A DNA stretch of 62,997 nucleotides from contig JAVZSA010000003.1 of assembly GCA_038880255.1 (NCBI GenBank), positions 1 through 62,997 on the forward strand, written 5' to 3'. The stretch's first letter is position 1. Every line of letters starts with the position of its first letter. This stretch comes from ARK-15 sp038880255. Its GTDB lineage: Archaea > Thermoplasmatota > Thermoplasmata > Thermoplasmatales > ARK-15. The position numbers and the translations under genes are program-made. This document shows, piece after piece, positions 9,414-17,881 of this stretch. Under the pieces are notes generated by a model. The model did not search any database and was not told where the DNA came from. It saw only the letters and a program-made list of their open reading frames with translations.

Positions 9414-10163
9414 ATGATGCTAAAATTATGCCAAGTCCATGGACCTTTCAGGGGTGAAAAATGTCCACAATGTGGTAAAGATGGTAAAATAATATTAAAT
9501 GATTGGGAATTTGAAGCACTGAGCAAAATAATAACTGGTATTTTAAGACACTTTCCAGAAAAATTTAATGTTAAGCTTGATGAGAATGGATGGGCAAATA
9601 TTTCAGATATTGCCCTTAATATTAGGAATAGGGAGAAAAAATTCAGGTGGGTAAAAGATTATCATATTGAATATTTCGTATTAACTGATCCAAAGGGAAG
9701 ATTTCAAATGGATCCAGAAAAAAAGAGAATTAGGGCAGTTTATGGCCATTCAATTGATGTTGATCTTTCAGATTTGCCAAAGGATGATATTCCTTCAAAA
9801 CTCTATTATGCAATAGATCCACAGGAAGAAGAATTTATAAAGGAAATAGGTATAAAGCCAGGAGAAAGACGATGGATACATCTTTCGAAAACCTATGAGG
9901 AAGCATACATAGCTGGATTACATAGAACTGATGATCCAATAATCATTGAAGTAAATGTGGATGAGGCAAAAAATGATGGTATAGAATTTTATAAGGCTAC
10001 GAAGACAATATATATAACAAAAGAAATACCCCCAAAGTACATTAAGAAGGCAAGGAAAAGAAAGGTAGATGTACCGGAGGAGGAGCTGAAGGAAATAGCC
10101 TTAGAGAAAAAGAGGAAGGAAGAAAAAGAAAAGAGAAGGAAGGAAAGGGAAGGGGAAATTTAA
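9414..10163 (+). CDS. kptA: RNA 2'-phosphotransferase Tpt1/KptA
   Basis: Tpt1/KptA enzymes move a 2'-phosphate from RNA to NAD. The 249-residue protein has an N-terminal zinc ribbon (CQVHGPFRGEKCPQCGK, residues 6-22), a winged-helix part with LRHFPEKFNVKLDENGW, and the catalytic region with IRAVYGHSID and GLHRTDDPIII. The C-terminus is a charged Lys/Glu/Arg tail. Two ATGs are adjacent (9414, 9417), and GGGTGTT upstream could serve either. The stop codon is followed directly, with no spacer, by the first base of tRNA-Ala. Confidence 0.92.
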   Translation: MMLKLCQVHGPFRGEKCPQCGKDGKIILNDWEFEALSKIITGILRHFPEKFNVKLDENGWANISDIALNIRNREKKFRWVKDYHIEYFVLTDPKGRFQMDPEKKRIRAVYGHSIDVDLSDLPKDDIPSKLYYAIDPQEEEFIKEIGIKPGERRWIHLSKTYEEAYIAGLHRTDDPIIIEVNVDEAKNDGIEFYKATKTIYITKEIPPKYIKKARKRKVDVPEEELKEIALEKKRKEEKEKRRKEREGEI

Positions 10164-10236
10164 GGGCCGGTAGATCAGCTGGTAGATCGCCACACTTGCA
10201 ATGTGGAGGCCCGGGGTTCAAATCCCCGCCGGTCCA
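10164..10236 (+). tRNA. tRNA-Ala (UGC)
   Basis: The cloverleaf folds fully. Acceptor GGGCCGG (10164-10170) pairs with CCGGTCC (10229-10235) and contains the G3:U70 wobble pair that identifies tRNA-Ala. The anticodon loop reads TTGCAAT with anticodon TGC, and the T-arm is CGGGGTTCAAATCCCCG. The discriminator is A at 10236. CCA is not encoded and no intron is seen. It directly abuts the kptA stop, so it is probably cut out of a kptA transcript by RNase P. Confidence 0.95.
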
Positions 10237-10910
10237 TCAAATTTCAATTTTACAATTCCATCATAATATAAATGAGATCCATTAAGGAATAATCTTATTG
10301 TAAAAATATCCACACCATTTTTAAAAGAATCCAAGAGTGCATAATAAAAATTCTTATCCATTTCATAGTTGGGTGAAAAATATTCAGCATTTCTAAAGAT
10401 TAAAAATAGAATACCTGCTCCAAATCCTGAATTTTTAATTTTGATCAATTCCCTCACATGTTTAGTCCCTCTTATTGTAGGAGCATCAGGAAATTTTGCA
10501 AATTTCCCTTTTAAAAGTGTGCACCCTTTCACTTCTAAAAAATATTTTTTACCAATATTTTCCAGAAGAAAATCCAATCTACTGTTATCATAAATGATTT
10601 CTTTTTTAATTATTTTGAAATTTTTATTCAGATAACCACCATTTATTAAATTTTCAGCAATATTTGAATGAAACCTTGAATTTATAAGAATTTCCTCATT
10701 ATTACTCTTTACTGAGATTATTTCACATTTTAATCCCCTATTTTTTATGATTGCCATCATTATGTTACCTGGAATTAATAATTCTGACAATCTGCCTGGA
10801 TCGTGCAAATGGCATAATTCATTTTCTTCAGTTTCAACTGTAAACCTATTGATCCTTTTTTTAAAATGGAAAAATTGAAATTCACCATTAAATTCGTATA
10901 TCTTTTCCAT
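10218..10910 (-). CDS. sfsA: SfsA-family DNA-binding/nuclease-like protein
   Basis: The 230-residue length matches SfsA, about 234 residues in E. coli. Recognisable segments are CHLHDPGRLSELLIPG (near residues 32-47), LDFLLE followed by KYFLEVKGCTLL, and FPDAPTIRGTKHVREL. The D..ExK pattern is PD-(D/E)XK-nuclease-like. The cellular role in archaea is unclear. The last six codons and the stop (10218-10236) lie antisense to the T-arm and acceptor of tRNA-Ala. The start at 10910 gives the family N-terminus. Confidence 0.88.
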   Translation of the reverse strand: MEKIYEFNGEFQFFHFKKRINRFTVETEENELCHLHDPGRLSELLIPGNIMMAIIKNRGLKCEIISVKSNNEEILINSRFHSNIAENLINGGYLNKNFKIIKKEIIYDNSRLDFLLENIGKKYFLEVKGCTLLKGKFAKFPDAPTIRGTKHVRELIKIKNSGFGAGILFLIFRNAEYFSPNYEMDKNFYYALLDSFKNGVDIFTIRLFLNGSHLYYDGIVKLKFDGPAGI

Positions 10911-11226
10911 AAAATTTGATAATAATACGAATTAATATCATTTTTCTTTAATTTATAAAAAATTTCCAATCTAATTTTATAAAAATGTTTTAAATATTGT
11001 AATTATTTTATTACATTAAAAAATAATGAAAAAATCGCTTTAAAAATACTTTTAGATATAAAATGTAAAAAAAATGAAAATTAATTTAATATGAATATTT
11101 TGTTTAAATAATAAAATAAAAAGAATTTGTAACAGTCATTATAAATTATTAGGTAATTAATATAAAATTATCTAATATTAAAATTTAAACTTAGCGAGCG
11201 TGAAGTTCCCTTGACCTGGTAAATGG

Positions 11227-11454
11227 ATGAAATCGAGTAAAAGTGTTTATAGTCGTACAGATAATAAGACAACGTTATACAACCTGGGGAAAAGAATGCA
11301 TTCTTTGTATGCATTACAATACCCTTTCATACAGGTTGGAAAATATAGAATGCATATCTTCAAGGATAATAAGATTATTGATTTCTTCAAACAAATAATA
11401 AGAGGAATAAGTTATGCCCTTCATGCTGTTTGGTATTTGATAGGGATTTTTTAG
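11227..11454 (+). pseudogene. IS200-type Y1 transposase TnpA, N-terminal fragment
   Basis: The 75-codon frame includes HSLYALQYPFIQVGKYRMHI followed by KIIDFFKQIIRGIS. This matches the start of IS200/IS605 Y1 (HUH) transposases, where a YH..KYR pattern leads into a first helix. The HUH motif and catalytic Tyr helix are absent, the expected His after Tyr is Pro, and the frame is less than half the usual 130 residues. It is a non-functional remnant. Confidence 0.7.
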
Positions 11455-11461
11455 GTAACCT

Positions 11462-11608
11462 AGGCAAGACGCCTGCGGAGGTGATACATCTACAAGTAGC
11501 ATGTTCGAATACATAAATTGTATTCCTTTGAAAGGAAGCATTGCCATTGAAGAAAGAAGCCCCAAAGTTACGGGCGAGGCAGAAGCCCCGTCCGTAAGGG
11601 CAGGGTAG
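11462..11608 (+). pseudogene. TnpB C-terminal remnant
   Basis: Forty-eight codons ending in TAG read RQDACGGDTSTSSM and later GEAEAPSVRAG. This is the typical TnpB tail after the last zinc-finger/RuvC segment (CGG.TST, then EA.S.RAG). No start codon or upstream TnpB domains are present, and a stop lies immediately before it in the same frame. TnpB proteins are RNA-guided nucleases. Only the end that overlaps the guide-RNA scaffold remains here. Confidence 0.7.
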
Positions 11609-11613
11609 TTCAC
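11535..11613 (+). ncRNA. Possible relic omega-RNA (right-end RNA) scaffold
   Basis: In IS605 elements the end of tnpB and the right end encode the omega RNA that guides TnpB, with the guide taken from DNA just beyond the element. The conserved hairpin (GCCC at 11585-11588 pairing with GGGC around a CGTCCGTAA loop) and the TAGTTCAC terminus are intact here. The sequence next to it is the tRNA-Asp 3' end. Expression is not shown, and no intact TnpB is in the window. Confidence 0.3.
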
Positions 11614-11617
11614 TTCA

Positions 11618-11690
11618 CGCCCCGGCTGGGATTTGAACCCAGGTCATGGGTTCGACAGACCCATATGATAGACCACTACACCACCGGGGC
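11618..11690 (-). tRNA. tRNA-Asp (GUC)
   Basis: On the minus strand the acceptor GCCCCGG (11690-11684) pairs with CCGGGGC (11625-11619), with discriminator G at 11618, an Asp identity base. The anticodon stem TGGGT/ACCCA encloses CTGTCGA, giving anticodon GTC. The T-arm is CTGGGTTCAAATCCCAG. CCA is not encoded and no intron is seen. The IS605 relic ends directly against its 3' end. Confidence 0.95.
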
Positions 11691-12124
11691 TTAAATTCCT
11701 AAATCTAAAATTATTATTTAAATATTTCATATTCATTTTTCTTATAATAAATTTTCATTTAAATTTCTTTTTTTAATTTTGATAACATTTTTCAATTATA
11801 TGTATAAAAACCATTAAATAATTTTTTAAGCAATAATTCTTTGAGTATAAAATAATTTTTTCTATATCATCTATCTCATACTATACTTTTATCATCAATT
11901 CTTATATACCATTTTTTTATATTCTTTCGCTTCCATTATCTTTTTTCAATCTGATCCTGATTGAGCCTTCTCTTACATAATTTCAAAATTTTTATATTCA
12001 TTAGTATTTTAATTAAAATATATTTTTTATTGCTCTATAGAACAAATCACAAATAAATCTTTTATAATTATTTATTCTTAATTTTTGTTAAAAAAATATA
12101 AAAAATAAATTTATTTGAGATTAT
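11691..12124. other. AT-rich intergenic region, no gene recognised
   Basis: These 434 bp lie between tRNA-Asp and the 3' end of the acyl-CoA dehydrogenase operon. They are extremely AT-rich with many stops in all frames. They must contain the tRNA-Asp promoter and probably the terminator of the beta-oxidation operon. I see no repeat, RNA fold or coding pattern. Confidence 0.6.
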
Positions 12125-13171
12125 TTAAATCCATCCTGCCCTTTCTTCAAAAATCAGTGATGAAAGTTCCTTTCTCTCCTCAATATGGTTCCCTCCAAGT
12201 ACTGAAAGGAACATTGCATCCCTATAATATTTCTCAATACCAAAGTCCATTAAATATCCATAGCCTCCATGTATTTGAAGTGCAAGCTTTGATACATCAC
12301 GTGCAAAGTCCAAAGCTACAATTTTTAACATTAGTTCCTTTTTAATATCTTTTTCTCCCTGTGAAATTGAAATCAAGTATTCGTTCAAAATATCCAATTG
12401 TGAATAAGCCTGTGCCATCCCAAAAGCCAATGGTTGAAAATCTTTTAACTTGTGCAAAAATGCACTTCTTTCTTTTGAATAGGCAATTGCCTTTGTTAAA
12501 GCTCCTTGGGCAATTCCTATGGCTATTGCTGAAATTGGAAGGTGTATATCATCCAGGATCTCTTTTAAATTTATATCAATTTCTATAACATTATCCATTT
12601 TGACGTTGAAAGATACAGGTGAAAATTTCAATCCTTTAAATCCAAGTTTTTCGTGTTCTTCAAGTGCTTTGTGCCCTTCTTCAATATAATAAAATTTGTT
12701 GTTGTATGGAACTATGAAAATATTTGCATCTGAATTTATTACAGCATTCAGTTTACCTGACAAAAATCCATTTTCAACAGATAATTTTCCAGATTCTAAG
12801 AAATTTAAAATATTAGAATAATAGAATGTTCCAGAAATATTTCCAGTTGATACATCCTTTACTTTTTCCTTCACTTTTTCATTCTTCAACAATGATTTAA
12901 TAACAAACGAATTCTGAAGGAAAATATAAAATGCTACAGACGGACTTTCAGAGGCAAGTTGCTTTAACAGTATTGAATAACCTAACCTATCCAATGAAGC
13001 ACCACCATATTCATATGGGGCAAGGGCACCAAGAAATCCTTGGGATGAAAGCTTGCTTTTTAGATCCCTTCCTATGCCCTCAAGTTCTATCTGTTTATTA
13101 ATTGGTTGTATTTCTTTAACTGCGAATTCCCCTACCACAGATTCTAGCACTTTATGTTCCTCATCCATCAT
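12125..13171 (-). CDS. Acyl-CoA dehydrogenase-like protein lacking the usual catalytic Glu
   Basis: The acyl-CoA dehydrogenase fold is clear: LPISAIAIGIAQGALTKAIA, then LALQIHGGYGYLMDFGIEKY and YRDAMFL near the C-terminus. At 348 residues it is slightly short. The usual YEGT catalytic motif reads VLGG, so the base Glu is replaced by Gly. No Glu is seen at the alternative helix-G position either. The middle-domain motif (TEPxAGSD in the neighbour) is also not recognisable. It overlaps the canonical dehydrogenase upstream by 4 nt, so the two are likely made in equal amounts. It is probably a non-catalytic partner subunit, though a divergent enzyme is possible. Confidence 0.82.
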   Translation of the reverse strand: MMDEEHKVLESVVGEFAVKEIQPINKQIELEGIGRDLKSKLSSQGFLGALAPYEYGGASLDRLGYSILLKQLASESPSVAFYIFLQNSFVIKSLLKNEKVKEKVKDVSTGNISGTFYYSNILNFLESGKLSVENGFLSGKLNAVINSDANIFIVPYNNKFYYIEEGHKALEEHEKLGFKGLKFSPVSFNVKMDNVIEIDINLKEILDDIHLPISAIAIGIAQGALTKAIAYSKERSAFLHKLKDFQPLAFGMAQAYSQLDILNEYLISISQGEKDIKKELMLKIVALDFARDVSKLALQIHGGYGYLMDFGIEKYYRDAMFLSVLGGNHIEERKELSSLIFEERAGWI

Positions 13172-14301
13172 TGTTCCACCCCCAACTTTTTCATAAACAT
13201 TCTGTTAATGACTAATTTCTCTATTTCACTACTTCCCTCCCAGATTTCCATTATTTTTGAATCTCTGAACATTCTTTCAAGTGAAGTGATAGCACCATCC
13301 AATCCTGTTACCTTTAATGCAGTTTCAGCAGCGTAAGTTGCAGTTTCAGCAGCAAAATATTTTGCCATACTTGTGAATACAGGATCTGGATTGAACTGGA
13401 ACAGGTATGATGCTGCTCTATAGGTTAAAAGCCTTGCAGCATCTATCCTAGTTGCCATTTCTGCAATTGTAAACTGTATACTTTCCTGTGAAGAGAAATT
13501 TTTATCTTTTCTAGCCTTTTCAACAATCATATCCAGGGCACCCTGTGCAACGCCTATTGACATGGCTGCAACATAAATCCTTGTAATGTTAAAGAAAGTC
13601 ATGACATAGTAAAAACCTTTACCTATTTCACCAATAATGTTTTCCTTTGGTATCCTAACATTATCAAAGACCAGTTCGGCAGTATCGGTTGCCCTAACAC
13701 CCATCTTTCCAGTTAATTTATTTGCAGAAACTCCTGGCCATTTCATCTCAACAATTGCCATACTCATATTATGGTGTCTTTTTTCCTCTGAAGGTGGGGG
13801 GCCTGTCCTTGCAAGAACAAGAACATAATCTGCAATTGAACCATTTGTTATGAACATTTTTGAACCATTGAGCAAATATGAACCATCATCTTGTCTTTCC
13901 ATTTTTGTTGCAATACCAGCCACATCACTTCCTGCTACCGGTTCTGTTACTGCAAAACCCATGATTTTTTCTCCCCTCTGCACGGGTTCTAAATATTTTT
14001 TCTTTTGCTCATCAGAGCCGAACAACATTAGTACTTCAGAACCAAAGGCAAAAACAAATGATGAAATCCCTAAACCAGGGTCTACTCTGCACAGCTCTTC
14101 AATTGTTACCAGTAGATCCCAAGGATTTGAAAAATTAACAATACCCTGATCATAAGCCATTTTTCTTATTTCAAAGGGATATTTTTCATTCTCATCATAG
14201 TACCTTTTCCTTTCTTCTGTAAATTCTTTAAGAGCAAACTCTCTTACCTTTTTCCTTTTTTCTTCAATTTCTTCAGGAAAGCTAAAGTCCATAACTATCA
14301 C
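13168..14301 (-). CDS. Acyl-CoA dehydrogenase
   Basis: This 377-residue flavoenzyme catalyses alpha,beta-dehydrogenation of acyl-CoA. Conserved features are the FAD/substrate motif GFAVTEPVAGSDVAG (near residues 115-130), MFITNGSIADY, and the C-terminal FRDSKIMEIWEGSSEIEK with the catalytic Glu in WEGS. It is fourth in the minus-strand beta-oxidation operon, overlapping the thiolase by 4 nt upstream and the Glu-less homologue by 4 nt downstream. An electron-transfer flavoprotein acceptor would be needed and is not in the window. Confidence 0.93.
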   Translation of the reverse strand: MIVMDFSFPEEIEEKRKKVREFALKEFTEERKRYYDENEKYPFEIRKMAYDQGIVNFSNPWDLLVTIEELCRVDPGLGISSFVFAFGSEVLMLFGSDEQKKKYLEPVQRGEKIMGFAVTEPVAGSDVAGIATKMERQDDGSYLLNGSKMFITNGSIADYVLVLARTGPPPSEEKRHHNMSMAIVEMKWPGVSANKLTGKMGVRATDTAELVFDNVRIPKENIIGEIGKGFYYVMTFFNITRIYVAAMSIGVAQGALDMIVEKARKDKNFSSQESIQFTIAEMATRIDAARLLTYRAASYLFQFNPDPVFTSMAKYFAAETATYAAETALKVTGLDGAITSLERMFRDSKIMEIWEGSSEIEKLVINRMFMKKLGVEQ

Positions 14302-15479
14302 ACTCTCTCAATAACAGTGGCGTAACCTTGGCCACCACCAACACAAAGAGTTGCAACACCGTATCTTGCATTCTTTTCTTTTAATATTCTAGCCAAAGTT
14401 CCTACAATCCTGGCACCAGATGCGCCAAGTGGATGGCCTATGGCAATTGCACCCCCATGAATATTTACCCTATCCTTTTCAATTCCTAGCTTTTTTATTG
14501 CATTGAGTGGAACAACTGCAAATGCCTCATTTATTTCCCAATAATCTATATCACTTACTTTTAATTTTGCCCTTTCAAGTGCCTTTTTTGATGCTGGAAC
14601 AGGTCCTTCACCCATGATACTTGGGTCAACCCCTGCCCAGCCAAATGATACGATTCTTGCCAATGGTTTAAGACCATATTCGTCCATAGTTTTTTCATTC
14701 ATAAGCATGGTCATTGAGGCACCTGCATTTAAAGGTGAAGAGTTTCCAGCAGTAATTACACCATCGGATTTAAATGCTGGAGGTAATTTTTTAATTTGTT
14801 CAAGAGTTGTATCAGGTCTAATACTTTGGTCTTTATCAACAGTAACAATTTCACCATTATATTCCACTTGTACAGGCAATATCTCACCCTTAAACCATCC
14901 ATTGTTAAGTGCTTCTCCTGCAAGCTTATGACTTCTATATGAGAATTCATCCATCTCATCCTTGGAAATATTTTCCACTTCGGCAAGTTTTTCCGCAGTC
15001 AATCCCATACTATATCCAATATTCATCTGATACCTCATATATTCCGGTCTAACAAGGAGTTTGTAGTTTATTTGTATATTTGGATTATCACCCATAGGAA
15101 CATGGGTCATATGCTCCATCCCACCTGCAAAGGTAATATCCGAGTTTCCAGTCATAATTTCCCAAGCACCTATTGCCATCGCCACCATTGAGGAAGAGCA
15201 TGCCCTATCCACGGCCATTGCAGGTACTTCCACTGGCAAATTAGCAAGAAAAATTGGATGTCTGCCACCATAGAGCCAATTTTCACTTGCTTGGAGAGCA
15301 CATCCTGTAATTACATCACCTATTCTTAATGGATCTATTCCATTTCTTTTTATAATTTCCTTAAGTAATAGTGCAAGGGCTTCATCCATTCTTAATGAAT
15401 TAAAAATATCCCTTTCTGGTTCCCTAGGCCTAGATCTTGAGAATGCAGTTCTTAGAAAATCTACCAAATATACATCCAT
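14298..15479 (-). CDS. Acetyl-CoA C-acyltransferase (thiolase)
   Basis: This 393-residue thiolase-fold enzyme would cleave 3-ketoacyl-CoA to acetyl-CoA. The nucleophilic Cys is C94 in DRACSSSMVA. The other active-site parts are INEAFAVVP, GGAIAIGHPLGASGAR and the second Cys in CVGGGQGYA. All catalytic residues needed for a bacterial-type degradative thiolase are present, and it is not the archaeal mevalonate thiolase paired with a DUF35 protein. GGTGAT lies 4 nt before the ATG. It is 4 nt after the fusion gene and overlaps the next gene, so it is co-translated. Confidence 0.94.
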   Translation of the reverse strand: MDVYLVDFLRTAFSRSRPREPERDIFNSLRMDEALALLLKEIIKRNGIDPLRIGDVITGCALQASENWLYGGRHPIFLANLPVEVPAMAVDRACSSSMVAMAIGAWEIMTGNSDITFAGGMEHMTHVPMGDNPNIQINYKLLVRPEYMRYQMNIGYSMGLTAEKLAEVENISKDEMDEFSYRSHKLAGEALNNGWFKGEILPVQVEYNGEIVTVDKDQSIRPDTTLEQIKKLPPAFKSDGVITAGNSSPLNAGASMTMLMNEKTMDEYGLKPLARIVSFGWAGVDPSIMGEGPVPASKKALERAKLKVSDIDYWEINEAFAVVPLNAIKKLGIEKDRVNIHGGAIAIGHPLGASGARIVGTLARILKEKNARYGVATLCVGGGQGYATVIERV

Positions 15480-15483
15480 TGAA

Positions 15484-17463
15484 TCACCTTCCCTTAAACT
15501 CAGGCTTTTTCTTTTGTAGAAATGAAGAAATACCTTCCTTTAAATCTTCAGTACTAAATAGAACGCCTGCAGCAAAGGATTCCATTTCAAGGCCAACATC
15601 CATTGGTACCTCTACACCTTTGTTAAGTAACCTTTTTGCAAGAGCTATTGAAATTGGTGCTGAATTTTCTGCAATCTTTTTTGCATATTCCAATGGCTCA
15701 TTTTCAGTATCCTTTATTAATTTATTTATTATTCCAATGGAAAATGCATTTTTTCCATCAATTCTTTGTCCTGTAATAATTAATTCCATTGCTCTACCCA
15801 ATCCTATTACCCTAGCCAATTTTTGTGATCCTCCCCATGCAGGTATAAGACCCAATGTTACTTCTGGAAAACCTATCTGTACATCCTCAGTTCCAAGTCT
15901 CAAATCACAGGCAAGTGAAAGTTCAAAACCACCACCAAGGGCATAACCCTTCATTACAGCTATTGTCAATTTTGGCATTTCAGAAAGTAATCTAAAGATT
16001 CTCTCACCCTTTCTCGAAAATTCTAGGAATTGGAAACTACTAGGGAAATATTGTGAAAGATCTGCACCTGCTGAAAATGTGGTTCCTTGACCTGTCAATA
16101 TCACCACACTAATTTCATTATCATCCCATAAGGATTTTATTGCCTTTTCTAGATCGTCAAGTAATTCATTATTTATTGTGTTGTGCTTTGGCCTATTAAG
16201 TGTAATTCTTGCCACTTTATATGGGAATTTTTCAACAATAATAGTATTATATTGTGTTTGTAATGCCTTTTCTTCTTTAACTTCTACCTTTTTTTCTTCA
16301 ATTTTTTTCAACCTACCTTCAATCGCATCCCTCATTTTACCATTCTTTATTGATTCTGCAGGTTCAAATATGTTGCAATTGAATTTTTTCGAAAGTTCTT
16401 CTAGCTTTGCCTTTACCTCTGCATTTGTTAGACTTTTTGCCACAGATATTGGACCAAAAGCCCTATTTAAACCATACTTTACACCAATTTCAATATCCTC
16501 AGGTGTTGCCACACCCTCCTCAATTAATTTCACTGCCTCATTTATTTCTACTGCAAAAATATCCATAAGTGAAACCTTATCCGTTGCCTTTTTTGTATCT
16601 ATATGCGGTCTTCCAGCTGACCAATCATAAAATCCTTTTCCTGTTTTTTTGCCCAGCATCTTTTTATTGTACAGATCTTCATAGACCTTGCATTTTTTGT
16701 ATTCAGGATTTAGTGTTTTTGCATAATATTCCATTGAATGATAGACAACATCTATACCAACGTAATCTATCAATTCATATGGCCCCATAGGGAGACCCTG
16801 CAACTTTGCAAAGGCATCAATTTCCTCAGGAGAAGCAACATTATTTTCTATTAAAAGGCAGAATAACAGCATATCCGGTGCATTAATCCTATTTACTATA
16901 AAACCTGGTGAATCCTTCATTACCTTTACGGGAATTTTTCCAATCTTTTTAACAAGATCATAAAGAATATTCATTGTTTCATCAGTTGTATCATTTCCCT
17001 TTATCACTTCAACAAGCTTCATAAGAACTGGTGGATTGAAGAAATGAAGACCTGCTACCCTACCTCTATTATTTAAAGAACTTGCAATATCTGTTATTTT
17101 AATGTTTGAAGTATTACTTGTTAATATTGTATCCGGGCGTGTAAATTTTTCTAAATCCTTAAAGATTTTTCTTTTAAGTTCTTCAATTTCTGGTACTGCT
17201 TCTATCACCAAATCAGAATCTTTCACAGCGCTTTCGAGATCTGTATAGGTGCTAATTCTTGAGAGTATATTTTCAACACTTTCCTTCAAATTTCCCTTTT
17301 TTGAAAGTTTTTCAAGACTATCCTTTATTTCATTGATTGCCTTTTCTAGCATCTCCTTTGAAATATCCTCGAGATGAACTGTAAAACCATTTATTGCAAA
17401 TACCTCTGCTATACCATGCCCCATCTCCCCAGATCCTACTATCGCCACTGTTCGTATTTCCAT
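15484..17463 (-). CDS. 3-hydroxyacyl-CoA dehydrogenase / enoyl-CoA hydratase fusion
   Basis: The 659-residue bifunctional enzyme has a Rossmann NAD domain (VGSGEMGHGIAEVFAING, near residues 9-26) and the dehydrogenase signature GLHFFNPPVLMKLVEVIKG. Two C-terminal dehydrogenase helical domains follow, up to about 380. After a charged linker comes an enoyl-CoA hydratase domain from about 405, with FSAGADLSQY for the oxyanion hole. The two Glu-bearing segments GGGFELSLACD and FPEVTLGLIPAWGG are intact. The order, dehydrogenase first, matches archaeal crotonyl-CoA hydratase/hydroxybutyryl-CoA dehydrogenase proteins rather than bacterial FadB. It would do steps two and three of beta-oxidation. Confidence 0.94.
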   Translation of the reverse strand: MEIRTVAIVGSGEMGHGIAEVFAINGFTVHLEDISKEMLEKAINEIKDSLEKLSKKGNLKESVENILSRISTYTDLESAVKDSDLVIEAVPEIEELKRKIFKDLEKFTRPDTILTSNTSNIKITDIASSLNNRGRVAGLHFFNPPVLMKLVEVIKGNDTTDETMNILYDLVKKIGKIPVKVMKDSPGFIVNRINAPDMLLFCLLIENNVASPEEIDAFAKLQGLPMGPYELIDYVGIDVVYHSMEYYAKTLNPEYKKCKVYEDLYNKKMLGKKTGKGFYDWSAGRPHIDTKKATDKVSLMDIFAVEINEAVKLIEEGVATPEDIEIGVKYGLNRAFGPISVAKSLTNAEVKAKLEELSKKFNCNIFEPAESIKNGKMRDAIEGRLKKIEEKKVEVKEEKALQTQYNTIIVEKFPYKVARITLNRPKHNTINNELLDDLEKAIKSLWDDNEISVVILTGQGTTFSAGADLSQYFPSSFQFLEFSRKGERIFRLLSEMPKLTIAVMKGYALGGGFELSLACDLRLGTEDVQIGFPEVTLGLIPAWGGSQKLARVIGLGRAMELIITGQRIDGKNAFSIGIINKLIKDTENEPLEYAKKIAENSAPISIALAKRLLNKGVEVPMDVGLEMESFAAGVLFSTEDLKEGISSFLQKKKPEFKGR

Positions 17464-17469
17464 ATCTTA

Positions 17470-17805
17470 TCACTTTAATTTTTTCACAATATTAACGAGT
17501 TTCTGGGCTAAGAATGGATCACCCTTGATTTTCAATTTGCCCATAAAAAAGGCCTTAGTTCCATCAATACTTCCCTCAATAATTCCGGCCAAATCATCTT
17601 CTTTCGCTGTAAGTACTACCGTGGGTGAAGGATGTTCACCCATAACAATCTCTCCAGAACCATCTTCCTTAAACTGTAGATAATAGGATTCGCCAGCATC
17701 ATTTTTAAATTGGAATATGCTCTTTATGCCCTTTGTTTCACTTTTTATTTGTTCACTAGAGTTCAGTTTGTTTATATAACCCTTTAAAATCTCATAGGAT
17801 TTCAT
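17470..17805 (-). CDS. SCP2 sterol-transfer-domain protein
   Basis: This 111-residue small SCP2-fold protein has the pattern FQFKNDAGESYYLQFKEDGSG followed in the sequence by PSPTVVLTAKEDDLAGIIEG and the closing amphipathic helix LAQKLVNIVKKLK. SCP2 proteins bind fatty acyl chains, and this one probably delivers acyl-CoA to the oxidation enzymes. The open frame extends 25 codons further, but the ATG at 17805 is preferred because a TATA-like TTTATTAA lies about 25 nt before it and the extra residues do not look like SCP2. It heads the beta-oxidation operon, 6 nt before the fusion gene. Confidence 0.8.
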   Translation of the reverse strand: MKSYEILKGYINKLNSSEQIKSETKGIKSIFQFKNDAGESYYLQFKEDGSGEIVMGEHPSPTVVLTAKEDDLAGIIEGSIDGTKAFFMGKLKIKGDPFLAQKLVNIVKKLK

Positions 17806-17881
17806 AATTTTATAATCAAAAACAAGGTTAATAAACATTTCTAAATAAAATATTAAAATATTGGATTGAAATAATTCCATT

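Larger units (their letters stand above)
11194..11617 (+). mobile_element. Internally deleted IS200/IS605-type element
   Basis: A roughly 420-bp stretch that is visibly more GC-rich than its surroundings holds the N-terminal part of an IS200-type tnpA followed directly by the C-terminal codons of a tnpB. The right end carries the familiar IS605 terminus, with GTCCGTAAGGGC and TAGTTCAC. Most of tnpA and nearly all of tnpB are missing, so it cannot move by itself. The right end stops at the 3' end of tRNA-Asp. A 9-bp inverted match (GCGTGAAGT at 11198 and its complement at 11612) flanks it. The exact left boundary is uncertain. Confidence 0.75.

Noticed and set aside
11314..11613. Minus-strand ORF of 99 codons over the IS605 relic
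   Set aside because: It is the complement of the tnpA and tnpB remnants, which match known families on the plus strand. The minus frame is open only by chance.
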